Origin: Alphaproteobacteria bacterium
GTDB taxonomy: Bacteria > Pseudomonadota > Alphaproteobacteria > UBA6615
Direction of reading: 5' to 3'
Assembly: GCA_030831135.1 (NCBI GenBank)
Contig: JAURLR010000370.1
Span: 1 to 9,447 of the forward strand
Length of the DNA: 9,447 nt
Positions 1 to 6,738 of the stretch are shown here, in pieces. Within the stretch, counting starts at the first letter, position 1, and each line of letters begins with the position of its first letter. Made by a program: the position numbers and the translations under genes. The notes under the pieces were generated by a model. It was given only the letters and a program-made list of their open reading frames with translations, was not told the DNA's origin and did not search any database.

Positions 1-74
1 GCCATGAAACCGATATTGTGTCGGTTGTTTCTGTATTTGGGCCCGGGATTACCAAGGCCGACAACCAGTTGCAT
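1..74 (-). CDS. pth: Peptidyl-tRNA hydrolase, N-terminal fragment (cut by window edge)
   Basis: Pth cleaves peptidyl-tRNA released from stalled ribosomes and so recycles tRNA in the cytoplasm. Only the first 24 codons lie in the window. They read [14 protein letters not shown] followed by [10 protein letters not shown], which is the family's N-terminal signature: the LVVGLGNPG strand and loop, then the RHNIGF block whose His is the catalytic residue in the family. The ATG at 72-74 is 24 bases after the rplY stop, with a weak purine-rich AGGCGGA upstream. The gene therefore probably shares a transcript with rplY, and rplY-pth adjacency is common in bacteria. The fragment is truncated only by the window edge; no internal break is visible. 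Identification is firm despite the short length because the motif is highly specific. Confidence 0.93.
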   Translation of the reverse strand, partial: MQLVVGLGNPGPKYRNNRHNIGFM

Positions 75-98
75 TGCGTTGATCCGCCTGCGGGAGGC

Positions 99-761
99 TT
101 AGCTGTCGTCCTCTTCGCCTTCGCCCTCGCCGCTCTCATCCGCGCCGTCGGCATCTTCGCCCTCGGCGTCTTCATCCACGTCGTCTTCAACAATAGCGAC
201 GGTCGGTGCTGCAATTGTCGCGATGGTGAAGTCACGGTCGATGGTGGGTTTGACGCCATCGGGAAGCGTGATGCTGGAGATATGAACGCTGTCGCCAACT
301 TCGAGCCCGGTCAGATCCACGACGATGTCGTCGGGAATTGCGCCCGCGCGGCACATGACCTCGACCTCATAGCGGACAATGTTCAGAACGCCGCCGCTCT
401 TCAGGCCCGGAGATTCTTCTTCGTTCGTGAAGATGACCGGAATTTCGACATTGATCCGGGTGGAATCGGTCACGCGCAAAAAGTCTGCATGCATCGGCTG
501 ATCGGTTACAGGATGCAGCTGCAGGTCACGGCAAAGCACCTGCTGCTTGTTCCCATCCAGCGAAACGTCGAACAGCGTGGCAAAGAAGCTGGGCTGCATG
601 CGTGCGGCGCGCAACTGGCGCGGATCGATGGTGATGGGTTCGGGGTCCTTGTTTGCGCCATAAACCACTGCCGGAACTCGACCGTTTCGACGTGCTGCAC
701 GGGCGGCCCCCTTGCCTACCAGTGCGCGCGATTCCGCATTAAAAATAACGGTATCGGACAT
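99..761 (-). CDS. rplY: 50S ribosomal protein L25, long CTC-type form with acidic tail
   Basis: L25 binds 5S rRNA in the large ribosomal subunit. The 220-residue protein has the long, two-domain form of the L25/general stress protein Ctc family rather than the roughly 95-residue E. coli form. The N-terminal 5S-binding domain (about residues 4-95) contains GKGAARAARRNGRVPAVVYG at 17-35 and LQLHPVTDQPMHADFLRV at 80-97. The C-terminal beta domain (about 100-188) contains VDLTGLEVGDSVHISSITLP. Residues 192-220 form a tail in which about 18 of 29 residues are Asp or Glu. The ATG at 759-761 has a good ribosome binding site, AGGAG (768-772 on this strand), 6 bases away. The gene lies 79 bases downstream of prs and 24 bases upstream of pth, probably in one transcript. 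Identification is very secure. Confidence 0.97.
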   Translation of the reverse strand: MSDTVIFNAESRALVGKGAARAARRNGRVPAVVYGANKDPEPITIDPRQLRAARMQPSFFATLFDVSLDGNKQQVLCRDLQLHPVTDQPMHADFLRVTDSTRINVEIPVIFTNEEESPGLKSGGVLNIVRYEVEVMCRAGAIPDDIVVDLTGLEVGDSVHISSITLPDGVKPTIDRDFTIATIAAPTVAIVEDDVDEDAEGEDADGADESGEGEGEEDDS

Positions 762-840
762 ATTCTACTCCTCAAGCCCGGCGATGCCTCCAAGGGTGCC
801 ACCACCGGTGCGGTTCAGTTCGGTACGGAATGCGCCGAAC

Positions 841-1773
841 TCAATTGAACAGGCTTGAAACCGAGGCTTCCTTGCTGATCCGGTTGATCGCCTCTCCGAG
901 AAGTGGCGCCACGGTCAACTGGCGGATATTGCTCGCCACACGCACCGCTTCGGTTGCCTGTATCGAATCCGTCATCACCAGAGTTTCCAGCGGAGAAGCC
1001 GCAACGCGCCCCACCGCACCGCCCGACAGGACACCATGTGTCACATAGGCGGAAACCGATTCGGCGCCCTGCTCCTTCAACGCTGCAGCGGCATTACACA
1101 ACGTCCCGGCGCTATCACAGATATCGTCGATCAGAATGCATTGCCGCCCGGCGACGTCACCAATGATGTTCATCACTTCGGAGACGCCTGCCCGTTCGCG
1201 GCGCTTATCAATGATCGCGAGATCGGCGTCAAGCCGTTTGGCGAGGCTTCGTGCGCGGACAACACCGCCGACATCGGGCGAAACCACCACCAGTTCGCCC
1301 CCCGCCTTGTCATGGAGGATGTCTTCGGAGAACAGCGGGCCACCGAAAAGGTTGTCGACCGGGATGTCAAAGAAGCCCTGAATCTGGCCGGCATGGAGGT
1401 CCAGGGTCAGCACCCGGTCTGCACCCGCGCGGGTGATGAGGTTCGCCACGAGCTTGGCTGAAATCGGCGTTCGGGGCCCGGTTTTCCGGTCCTGACGCGC
1501 GTATCCGAAATAGGGGATCACGGCGGTGATCCTGCGCGCCGAACCCCGTCGCAGGGCATCCAGCGTGACAAGAAGTTCCATCAGATTGTCGTTTGCCGGG
1601 TAGGACGTCGACTGGACGACGAATACGTCCTCACCGCGAACATTCTCGAGAATTTCGACAAACACTTCCATATCCGAGAAGCGTCGGATCGAAGCGCGTG
1701 TGAGTTCAATATTGAGATACGCCGAGATCGCCTCGGCGAGCGGACGATTGCTGTTGCATGCCAGCACCTTCAT
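841..1773 (-). CDS. prs: Ribose-phosphate pyrophosphokinase (PRPP synthetase)
   Basis: This enzyme makes PRPP from ribose 5-phosphate and ATP, supplying purine, pyrimidine, NAD, histidine and tryptophan synthesis. The 310-residue length is normal for class I enzymes. Visible motifs in order: [12 protein letters not shown] (30-41), which forms part of the nucleotide-binding region; [10 protein letters not shown] (88-97), the flexible ATP-binding loop; [14 protein letters not shown] (122-135), with the conserved His at 127; [13 protein letters not shown] (163-175); and the PRPP-binding loop [12 protein letters not shown] (214-225). The loop reads DDICDSAGT where many homologues have DDMIDTAGT, a modest deviation. 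The family's RFSDGE motif is RFSDME here. The ATG at 1771-1773 lacks a strong Shine-Dalgarno; only a G-rich stretch lies about 10 bases upstream. A 161-base gap upstream suggests its own promoter. Confidence 0.97.
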   Translation of the reverse strand: MKVLACNSNRPLAEAISAYLNIELTRASIRRFSDMEVFVEILENVRGEDVFVVQSTSYPANDNLMELLVTLDALRRGSARRITAVIPYFGYARQDRKTGPRTPISAKLVANLITRAGADRVLTLDLHAGQIQGFFDIPVDNLFGGPLFSEDILHDKAGGELVVVSPDVGGVVRARSLAKRLDADLAIIDKRRERAGVSEVMNIIGDVAGRQCILIDDICDSAGTLCNAAAALKEQGAESVSAYVTHGVLSGGAVGRVAASPLETLVMTDSIQATEAVRVASNIRQLTVAPLLGEAINRISKEASVSSLFN

Positions 1774-1883
1774 CGTACTTGCCCCCGCGCTGCCCTGCAG
1801 CGAATTGCGTCCTCATGAAACGCGATTGATGTGGTCTGAAAATGCCCGGTCCCAATTGATCGCGCACATGTAAGCGGCGGGAA

Positions 1884-1913
1884 ATTATCAACCCGTCAGT
1901 GTCGTGTAAACAA
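1884..1913 (-). promoter_or_regulatory. Candidate promoter for prs
   Basis: In the 161-base gap between the lipoprotein stop and the prs start, the minus strand carries GATAAT (1884-1889; 5 of 6 to the TATAAT -10 consensus) and TTGTTT (1908-1913; TTG core of the -35), separated by 18 bases. This would start transcription roughly 100 bases before the prs ATG. The -35 match is weak and the call is by eye, so treat it as a hypothesis. I see no convincing terminator for the upstream lipoprotein gene here, so read-through into prs is also possible. Confidence 0.3.
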
Positions 1914-1934
1914 TCACCCGCTGGGGATAATCTT

Positions 1935-2819
1935 CTAACGTGATTCGCGCTCAGGTCCCCCTGATTCCGGCTCCGGCGGCACAAAACCCTGACTCCAGTC
2001 GATCTGGGAAATCAGTTTGACGATTCCGGCTGCGGCTGCGATCCCGGCCTGCCGGGCGAGATCTCCCCATTGCTGTTCGATGACGGACTGCTCGATCGGG
2101 CTGGCCTGGTCGATTTTGCCGATTTGTGTCCCGAAGGGGTCTTTGACTGTCCAGACGATGGCCACCTCACTCCTTGTACCTTGCAAGGGCGTTATTGTGA
2201 CATCGGCTGTTGCCACAAGAGCCTCGCTGGACGCGGTGTTGGTGAGCCGGGCACCCTGGCTGTGCAAAGCCTGGCGCAGGGATGCCTGAAGCCGGATGGC
2301 TTCCGGTTCGCTGGTGCCGAGGACAGCGCCGACAAATAGTGGGGGCGACTGAATCTCCTGGACCGCCTCTTCCTGAACAAATTCCGCGATTGCGGGCGCG
2401 GCGCGCGCGGCCATGCGGGCCATCAGTTCCGGATCGGCGATGGCCCAGAGGGCGATCGGTGTCCCCTCTATGTTTTGGTCGTGCCGTGCAATCTCTTCGC
2501 CGGCAGGATCGAACAATGTCCAAGCAATGATGGCATCGCGGCCAGGATCGATAACTTCGCCTGCCAGAATCTTGCTGGAGCGATTGCTGGTTCCCACGAA
2601 TGCCGGCACGTTCCGCTCGATCAGGGCTTCCGCCATCGCTGCGGCGAGCTTTTCGGCTGTGGCGGGCGGGGCATCAGCCACGGGCAGAATCATGATGCCG
2701 CGGGAATCTGCCAGATTGAGCAGGGCATTGGGGGCTTGGCGGTCGGCCTCGAAAGGGCGTGGGATCGGCTGACAGGCCGACAAGACAACAAACGCCAGGA
2801 CGAGGAGGCTATATCGCAC
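1935..2819 (-). CDS. Putative lipoprotein with two tandem copies of one domain; function unknown
   Basis: I do not recognise a named family. The 294-residue protein starts with a lipoprotein signal peptide: MRYSLLVLAFVVLSAC, with lipobox L-S-A-C and Cys16 as the predicted lipidated residue. After a Pro-rich linker come two similar halves, about residues 41-148 and 160-270. The clearest matching pair is IIAWTLFDPAGEEIARHDQ (97-115) against AIVWTVKDPFGTQIGKIDQ (220-238). The matching helices are LAAAMAEAL (58-66) and LQASLRQAL (177-185). Each half looks alpha/beta, ending in an Ala-rich helix. The tail is Pro/Glu-rich. The start is GTG (2817-2819): going upstream in frame, a TGA is reached before any ATG. 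It has no clear Shine-Dalgarno and overlaps the 21-codon ORF by 11 bases, so translation is probably coupled to it. Lgt, which would lipidate it, is encoded three genes upstream. A periplasmic adaptor role is possible but unproven. Confidence 0.8.
   Translation of the reverse strand: MRYSLLVLAFVVLSACQPIPRPFEADRQAPNALLNLADSRGIMILPVADAPPATAEKLAAAMAEALIERNVPAFVGTSNRSSKILAGEVIDPGRDAIIAWTLFDPAGEEIARHDQNIEGTPIALWAIADPELMARMAARAAPAIAEFVQEEAVQEIQSPPLFVGAVLGTSEPEAIRLQASLRQALHSQGARLTNTASSEALVATADVTITPLQGTRSEVAIVWTVKDPFGTQIGKIDQASPIEQSVIEQQWGDLARQAGIAAAAGIVKLISQIDWSQGFVPPEPESGGPERESR
2010..2342 (-). repeat. Second copy of the internally duplicated domain in the lipoprotein
   Basis: Residues 160-270 of the lipoprotein. 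They align with the first copy through a helix (LQASLRQAL, 177-185) and a hairpin (W223-T-V-K-D-P-x-G230, then D237-Q238). A loop before the hairpin (around GTRSE, 214-218) is about four residues longer than in copy one. It ends in the Ala-rich helix IAAAAGIVKLI. The repeat is at the protein level and diverged; I see no matching DNA repeat, which implies an old duplication. Confidence 0.65.
2376..2699 (-). repeat. First copy of the internally duplicated domain in the lipoprotein
   Basis: Residues 41-148 of the lipoprotein: a hydrophobic strand (GIMILPV), the helix LAAAMAEALIERN, a strand near AFVGT, the hairpin W100-T-L-F-D-P-x-G107 followed by D114-Q115, and a closing Ala-rich helix ARAAPAIAEFV. 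The order of elements is the same as in the second copy. Confidence 0.65.
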
Positions 2820-2874
2820 AGCCGACCATGGTCGCCACGATCACCATAAATATCATCATGATGAGATAAGGCAT
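2809..2874 (-). CDS. Candidate 21-residue hydrophobic small protein or translational coupler
   Basis: The ATG at 2872-2874 lies 3 bases after the pgeF stop and opens a 21-codon frame ending in TAG at 2809-2811, which overlaps the lipoprotein GTG start by 11 bases. The peptide begins MPYLIMMIFMV and ends VATMVGCAI. It is hydrophobic almost throughout, with no charged residue, as for a single membrane-spanning segment. No clear Shine-Dalgarno precedes it, so ribosomes ending pgeF would have to reinitiate. It may be a real membrane microprotein, a leader that couples pgeF translation to the lipoprotein, or chance. The tight fit between stop and start supports a coupling role. The terminal V-G-C loosely recalls a lipobox, but the N-terminal positive charge of a signal peptide is missing. 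Confidence 0.4.
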   Translation of the reverse strand: MPYLIMMIFMVIVATMVGCAI

Positions 2875-2877
2875 GGT

Positions 2878-3660
2878 TCAGACGTCTTTGCGGAGTGTGA
2901 TGATGGAGATGTTGCGTCCGTAATCGGACTCGTTGCGATGGCAGCTGCGCCGGTAGCTGAAGAAATCCGGGTCCTGATAGGTGTCCTGCCCGGTTGTGGC
3001 CGACCGGGTGACGCCTGCCAGTGTCAGCCGACTGTGGACATAGGCAGGCAAGTCGAACAACAAGCGATCCGAACCCGTCTTCTCGACAAAAAAACCGGCA
3101 TTGGTGGTGTCCTGTTCGAGAAACGGAACCGGGAATTCCGGGCCGACTTCATAGGAATCCGGCCCGCCGGAGGGGCCAACAGCTGCGGTCATGTTCTCGA
3201 TCCGCGCGCCGCGTTCCAGCATGGCCGCGATGGTTGCTGCCACGACGCCATCGAGCGCGCCGCGCCAGCCCGCATGGGCCGCGCCGATCACGCCGGCTGC
3301 GGCATCGGCCAGCAGAACCGGCGCGCAATCGGCTGCAAGCACACCGATCACCGTGCCGGGGCGGGTGCAGACCAGCGCGTCGGCTTCGGGTGGTGCGCCG
3401 GTCCATGCTGTGTCTGCGTCAACCACCCGGGCCGAATGCACCTGATAGAGCGTGCGCAGCTGCGCCGGGCTTGCCCCCAGGATGCGGGCCGCACGCGACC
3501 TGTTCTCGTGGACATCCTCGGGATTGTCATCAGAGCCGAGGCCGCAATTCAGGCCGGCATAGATGCCTTTGCTGACGCCCCCCGCGCGCGACAGAAAGGC
3601 GTGTTCAACACCGGGGGTGTGCGCGAGGGTGGGCGCTGTCACGTGGGGCGCGATCATCAT
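2878..3660 (-). CDS. pgeF: Peptidoglycan editing factor PgeF (YfiH/LACC1 family)
   Basis: Members of this zinc-dependent family (PF02578, formerly 'multicopper polyphenol oxidase/laccase') remove wrongly incorporated L-Ser from peptidoglycan precursors in E. coli, and some have purine nucleoside phosphorylase or adenosine deaminase activity. The 260-residue protein shows the three metal ligands in context: H75 in LYQVHSARV, C112 in AADCAPVLL, and H129 in AAHAGWRG. The closing block DTYQDPDFFSYRRSCHRNESDYGR (about 226-249) is typical. The usual GPCIG or GPAIG segment reads GPSGGPDSYEVG (162-173), a small deviation outside the metal site. The start is the first of two adjacent ATGs (3658-3660), one base after the methyltransferase stop and without a clear Shine-Dalgarno, so translation is probably coupled. 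Exact substrate cannot be told from sequence. Confidence 0.94.
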   Translation of the reverse strand: MMIAPHVTAPTLAHTPGVEHAFLSRAGGVSKGIYAGLNCGLGSDDNPEDVHENRSRAARILGASPAQLRTLYQVHSARVVDADTAWTGAPPEADALVCTRPGTVIGVLAADCAPVLLADAAAGVIGAAHAGWRGALDGVVAATIAAMLERGARIENMTAAVGPSGGPDSYEVGPEFPVPFLEQDTTNAGFFVEKTGSDRLLFDLPAYVHSRLTLAGVTRSATTGQDTYQDPDFFSYRRSCHRNESDYGRNISIITLRKDV

Positions 3661-3661
3661 C

Positions 3662-4765
3662 TCAACTGTCTGCTTCGAAACCGGCGAGGCTGGATAGCCG
3701 TTGGTCGGTCATCGCCATCACCTTGAACAGGGCGCCCATTTCGGCAGGTGCAATCAAGCGCGTCATCGCCGTGCGGAGGTCGTGGGCCTGGGAAACATTG
3801 GCGCGCTTGAGCAGGATATTGGTGCGCTCGATGATCCCGATGCGCTGCAGGAAAACACTCTGATCCACCGGACCCCAGATTTTCGTCCCTGCGTTCTGGG
3901 CGGTCTCACCGACAAGCTGAAAGTCCACATGGGCTGTCAGGTCGCATTCTCCGGGGCTTTCGAGCGGGTCGATCGGACGATGTCTGCGGACAGCCTGCAA
4001 GGTCTGGCCGATCGCGTGGCGCGTGTAGCCGTAATCGACAATCAGTCCGGCCCCGCCATACAGGAACACCTGATGCGCCATATCCGAAACAAAGTCCCGG
4101 ACCGTGGGTGCGTATTCGAAAATCTCACCTTCTTCGGCCTGGGCGAGTTGCCGGGTGATGGCACCGAGCGGCAGCCGCTTGGACCGGTCAATGGCGAAAC
4201 AGAAGCGGTCATGGGCCGTGTCGTGTGCCACCACACGTTCACACCAGTTGCCGCCATGCTTGACGTATTGTTCCACCGGGAGCGCATCAAGAAATTCGTT
4301 GGCCAGGAAAATCACAGGCGTGCGTCCGTGGTCGGGAAAGCTGGAATGCCAGGTGATGTTCTCCCCGCGCAGGGTGTTCTGCTGGAGTTCACGAAGGACC
4401 GGGCTGGTTTCAACCAGATGGATGTTCGCTGCGGCCCTGCACTCTGGAACCTGACGAAGGGCCCGGAGGGCATCCGACATGAGGGTGCCGCGCCCCGGTC
4501 CCAGTTCGATCAACGCAAAGGCCCGCGGCGATCCCATGGCGCGCCATGTATCGACGCACCACAAGCCGATCAATTCGCCGAAGACCTGTGAGATTTCTGG
4601 CGCGGTTGTGAAGTCACCCGCGGCGCCGAACGGATCACGCGTCGTGTAGTAGCCGCCATCCTGGTCTCCCAGTGCGGCTTTCATGAACTCGGCGACGCTG
4701 ACATGCCCGGTGCTGGCAATCCGCGCTTTCAGGCGTGCGACCAGCGGGTTGTCCGCATTTCGCAC
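3662..4765 (-). CDS. Class I SAM-dependent methyltransferase, COG1565/NDUFAF7 (MidA) family
   Basis: This is the bacterial relative of mitochondrial NDUFAF7 (PF02636), which dimethylates an arginine of a complex I subunit during assembly. The bacterial substrate is not established. Numbering from the GTG start, motifs are: GGYYTTRDPFGAAGDFTTAPEISQ (about 37-60), the SAM-binding loop ELGPGRGTL (87-95), NEFLDALPVEQ (156-166), VDYGY (243-247) and DLTAHVDF (275-282). Length is 367 residues, normal for the family. The start is uncertain. GTG at 4763-4765 lies 7 bases after the lgt stop and leaves a short N-terminus before the conserved LVARLKARI. ATGs at 4834 and 4846 would add 23 or 27 low-complexity residues and overlap lgt by more than 60 bases. 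None has a good Shine-Dalgarno. The gene sits between lgt and pgeF, an order familiar in alphaproteobacteria. Confidence 0.9.
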   Translation of the reverse strand: MRNADNPLVARLKARIASTGHVSVAEFMKAALGDQDGGYYTTRDPFGAAGDFTTAPEISQVFGELIGLWCVDTWRAMGSPRAFALIELGPGRGTLMSDALRALRQVPECRAAANIHLVETSPVLRELQQNTLRGENITWHSSFPDHGRTPVIFLANEFLDALPVEQYVKHGGNWCERVVAHDTAHDRFCFAIDRSKRLPLGAITRQLAQAEEGEIFEYAPTVRDFVSDMAHQVFLYGGAGLIVDYGYTRHAIGQTLQAVRRHRPIDPLESPGECDLTAHVDFQLVGETAQNAGTKIWGPVDQSVFLQRIGIIERTNILLKRANVSQAHDLRTAMTRLIAPAEMGALFKVMAMTDQRLSSLAGFEADS

Positions 4766-4772
4766 GTCCGGT

Positions 4773-5630
4773 TCAGCGCTTGCGGGAGCCTGCTGGGCGG
4801 CCAGCTCGGGGTGATTTGTGGTCGAGCCGTTCATGTCTAAAGGCATAGACGATGAACGCGGCCCCCGCAATCATGATTGGTGCGGAAAGAAGCTGCCCCA
4901 TGGTGATACCGCCGGTCAGGAAGCCGCCATCGCCGACATACAGATCGGGTTGCCGGAACAGTTCGACAAAGCTCCGCGCGGCGCCATATCCAAGAAGGAA
5001 TATGCCTGTGATCAGACCCGGCCAGTCGCGGCCCCCGGCGAACCGGGCCAGAGCGAACAGAATGACGAACAAGAGAAGTCCTTCAAGCCCGGCTTCATAG
5101 AGCTGACTGGGGTGGCGACCCACATCGCCCCCGTTGGGAAACACGAAAGCCCAGGGGACGTCCGTGGCGCGGCCATAGAGTTCGCCGTTGATGAAATTGG
5201 CAAGGCGACCGAGAAACAGTCCGATGGGGGCTGCCGCGCCAACCAGATCCGCCAGCGACAGGACATTGATGTCGTGACGCCGCGCATAGAAGTAGATGGC
5301 GGCCACAACGCCCAGAAGGCCGCCATGGAACGACATGCCGCCATTCCAGACGGCAAAGATCTGCAGCGGATTCTCAAGGAAATATCCGGGCTGATAGAAG
5401 CCGACAAAGCCCAGACGGCCGCCGACGATGACACCGACGATGGCCCAGCTGAAGAAATCGCCGACCTGCTGACCCGTCATCGTGGCGGGCGGGCGACGCA
5501 GCAGCCACAGGATGTACCCCCATCCCGCAAGCAACCCGCCAATGAAGGCCAGCGCGTACCAGCGGATCACAATGAAGCCGAGATCGAGCGCGACGGGATC
5601 AAAACCGGGGAAGGAGAGAGGTTGGTTCAT
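4773..5630 (-). CDS. lgt: Prolipoprotein diacylglyceryl transferase
   Basis: Lgt moves a diacylglyceryl group from phosphatidylglycerol to the lipobox cysteine of prolipoproteins in the inner membrane, the first step of lipoprotein maturation. The 285-residue protein has about seven hydrophobic membrane segments. It carries the family landmarks MSFHGGLLG with H102, the signature GRLANFINGELYGR (141-154), HPSQLYEA (173-180) and the RSFVELFRQPD region (219-229). A basic, Pro/Arg-rich cytoplasmic tail (RHERLDHKSPRAGRPAGSRKR) follows the last segment. The ATG at 5628-5630 is 11 bases after the hldD stop, with only a weak Shine-Dalgarno. The same transcript encodes a likely Lgt substrate, the duplicated-domain lipoprotein. 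Identification is secure. Confidence 0.97.
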   Translation of the reverse strand: MNQPLSFPGFDPVALDLGFIVIRWYALAFIGGLLAGWGYILWLLRRPPATMTGQQVGDFFSWAIVGVIVGGRLGFVGFYQPGYFLENPLQIFAVWNGGMSFHGGLLGVVAAIYFYARRHDINVLSLADLVGAAAPIGLFLGRLANFINGELYGRATDVPWAFVFPNGGDVGRHPSQLYEAGLEGLLLFVILFALARFAGGRDWPGLITGIFLLGYGAARSFVELFRQPDLYVGDGGFLTGGITMGQLLSAPIMIAGAAFIVYAFRHERLDHKSPRAGRPAGSRKR

Positions 5631-5641
5631 GATGTCTCGGG

Positions 5642-6619
5642 CTAGACGTAAAGGTCGTTGCTCTCGAGATAGTCGCCGACATAGGAGCGAATACCGTCTT
5701 CGAGCGAGATGAACGGCTTATCGTAGCCAGCGCTGCGCAAACGGTCCATTCGCGCTTCTGTGAAGTACTGATACTGGTTTCGCACATTGGCAGGCATGTC
5801 GACGTATTCGATATTTGCCGGCAGACCCAGCGTGTCGAAAATTGCCTTCGCAAGATCATCGAAGGACCGGGCCTGTCCGGTGCCGAGATTGAAGATCCCG
5901 CTGACCTCGGGGGATTTCAGCAACCAGCGCATCACCGACACGGTGTCGGCCACGTGTACGAAGTCGCGCAACTGACCACCATCGGTATATTCCGGGTCAT
6001 GGGACCGAAACAGGCGGGCTTTCGAGGTTTCACGGATCTGCTGCCAGAATTGCGGCACAACACTCCGCTGACCGCCCTTGTGGTACTCGTTGGGGCCATA
6101 AACATTGAAGAAACGGAGCCCGGCCCATTGTGGCGGGGCGAGGCCCTGTCCTGCCATCTGCACGGCTGCGCGGTCGAACATCAGCTTGGACCAGCCATAG
6201 GGGTTCAGGGGCCTCTGCTGCCGGAGTGCAGCGGGATCATTGTCATCGTCAAAACCGGTCTCGCCGTTTCCGTAGGTGGCTGCCGATGACGCGTAAATGA
6301 AGGGAACCTGATGTTCGGTTGCCCATTCCCAAAGACGCAGGCTCAATAGGTAGTTGTTGCGCATCACCCGGTCGACATTGCGCTCGACGGTCGATGAGAT
6401 GGCGCCCATGTGAAAGATGGCGCTGGGGCGGTTGTCCGTCGTGGCGAGCCAGTCCAGAAGGGCTTCGGGGTCAACAATCTCCACCGCGCCGCGCTTGGTG
6501 ATATTGGCGCGGTTCGCGTCATCGACCACGTCGCAGACGATGATTTCGTCGCCAGCCTCGGCGAGGCCGGCCACAAGGTTGGAGCCGATAAAGCCCGCGC
6601 CACCCGTCACCAGATACAT
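5642..6619 (-). CDS. hldD: ADP-L-glycero-D-manno-heptose-6-epimerase
   Basis: HldD inverts C6 of ADP-D-glycero-D-manno-heptose to give the L,D form used in the LPS inner core. It is an NADP-dependent extended short-chain dehydrogenase acting in the cytoplasm. The 325-residue protein shows the N-terminal dinucleotide-binding loop GGAGFIG (6-12), FHMGAISSTVERN (69-81), IYASSAATYG (108-117), the catalytic Y141-x3-K145 in NPYGWSKLMFD, FNVYGPNEYHKGG (171-183), RDFVHVAD (218-225) and FNLGTG (243-248). All match the E. coli protein in order. The start chosen is ATG 6617-6619, preceded by AAGGGAG (6626-6632) at 6 bases. A longer in-frame reading to 6748 would add 43 residues before the Rossmann strand and is rejected. 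It is the first gene of the minus-strand block, so the organism probably makes heptose-containing LPS. Confidence 0.96.
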   Translation of the reverse strand: MYLVTGGAGFIGSNLVAGLAEAGDEIIVCDVVDDANRANITKRGAVEIVDPEALLDWLATTDNRPSAIFHMGAISSTVERNVDRVMRNNYLLSLRLWEWATEHQVPFIYASSAATYGNGETGFDDDNDPAALRQQRPLNPYGWSKLMFDRAAVQMAGQGLAPPQWAGLRFFNVYGPNEYHKGGQRSVVPQFWQQIRETSKARLFRSHDPEYTDGGQLRDFVHVADTVSVMRWLLKSPEVSGIFNLGTGQARSFDDLAKAIFDTLGLPANIEYVDMPANVRNQYQYFTEARMDRLRSAGYDKPFISLEDGIRSYVGDYLESNDLYV

Positions 6620-6643
6620 GCAACACTCCCTTTGTTGGCGCGT

Positions 6644-6673
6644 TATATAGGCGTGTGCGACGGCGCGCCGCAA
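6644..6673 (-). promoter_or_regulatory. Candidate promoter for hldD and the downstream envelope genes
   Basis: On the minus strand, TTGCGG (6668-6673) and TATATA (6644-6649) are separated by 18 bases in the 119-base divergent gap. The predicted start of transcription near 6637 leaves a leader of under 20 bases, which still holds the AAGGGAG site of hldD. A TATAAC alternative overlaps the same -10 with a longer spacer. A GC-rich palindrome CGGCGCGCCG (6661-6670) overlaps the -35. The call is by eye only. Confidence 0.35.
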
Positions 6674-6738
6674 CGTGTCGGCCTTGTTCATGCCCCAATT
6701 TGCGGCGTAGTCTTCAAGACAGACAAGGAGCAATCGAC

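Noticed and set aside
818..840. Inverted repeat GTTCGG / CCGAAC just after the prs stop, considered as a terminator
   Set aside because: The stem is 6 bp with an 11-base loop and no T-run, and rplY follows closely, so a terminator is not supported.
18..848. Long plus-strand open frame opposite rplY, 276 codons
   Set aside because: It lies antisense to a clear L25 gene, has no family-like motif, and is the kind of open frame expected opposite GC-rich coding DNA.
3701..4591. Plus-strand open frame of 296 codons opposite the methyltransferase
   Set aside because: The methyltransferase motifs are on the other strand, and this frame shows no recognisable domain.
4818..5645. Plus-strand open frame of 275 codons opposite lgt
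   Set aside because: It mirrors lgt almost exactly. Its charged, low-hydrophobicity sequence is what the antisense of a membrane protein gives.
6661..6670. Palindrome CGGCGCGCCG in the divergent gap, considered as an operator
   Set aside because: A short GC-only palindrome is expected by chance in GC-rich DNA; noted only because it overlaps the candidate hldD -35.
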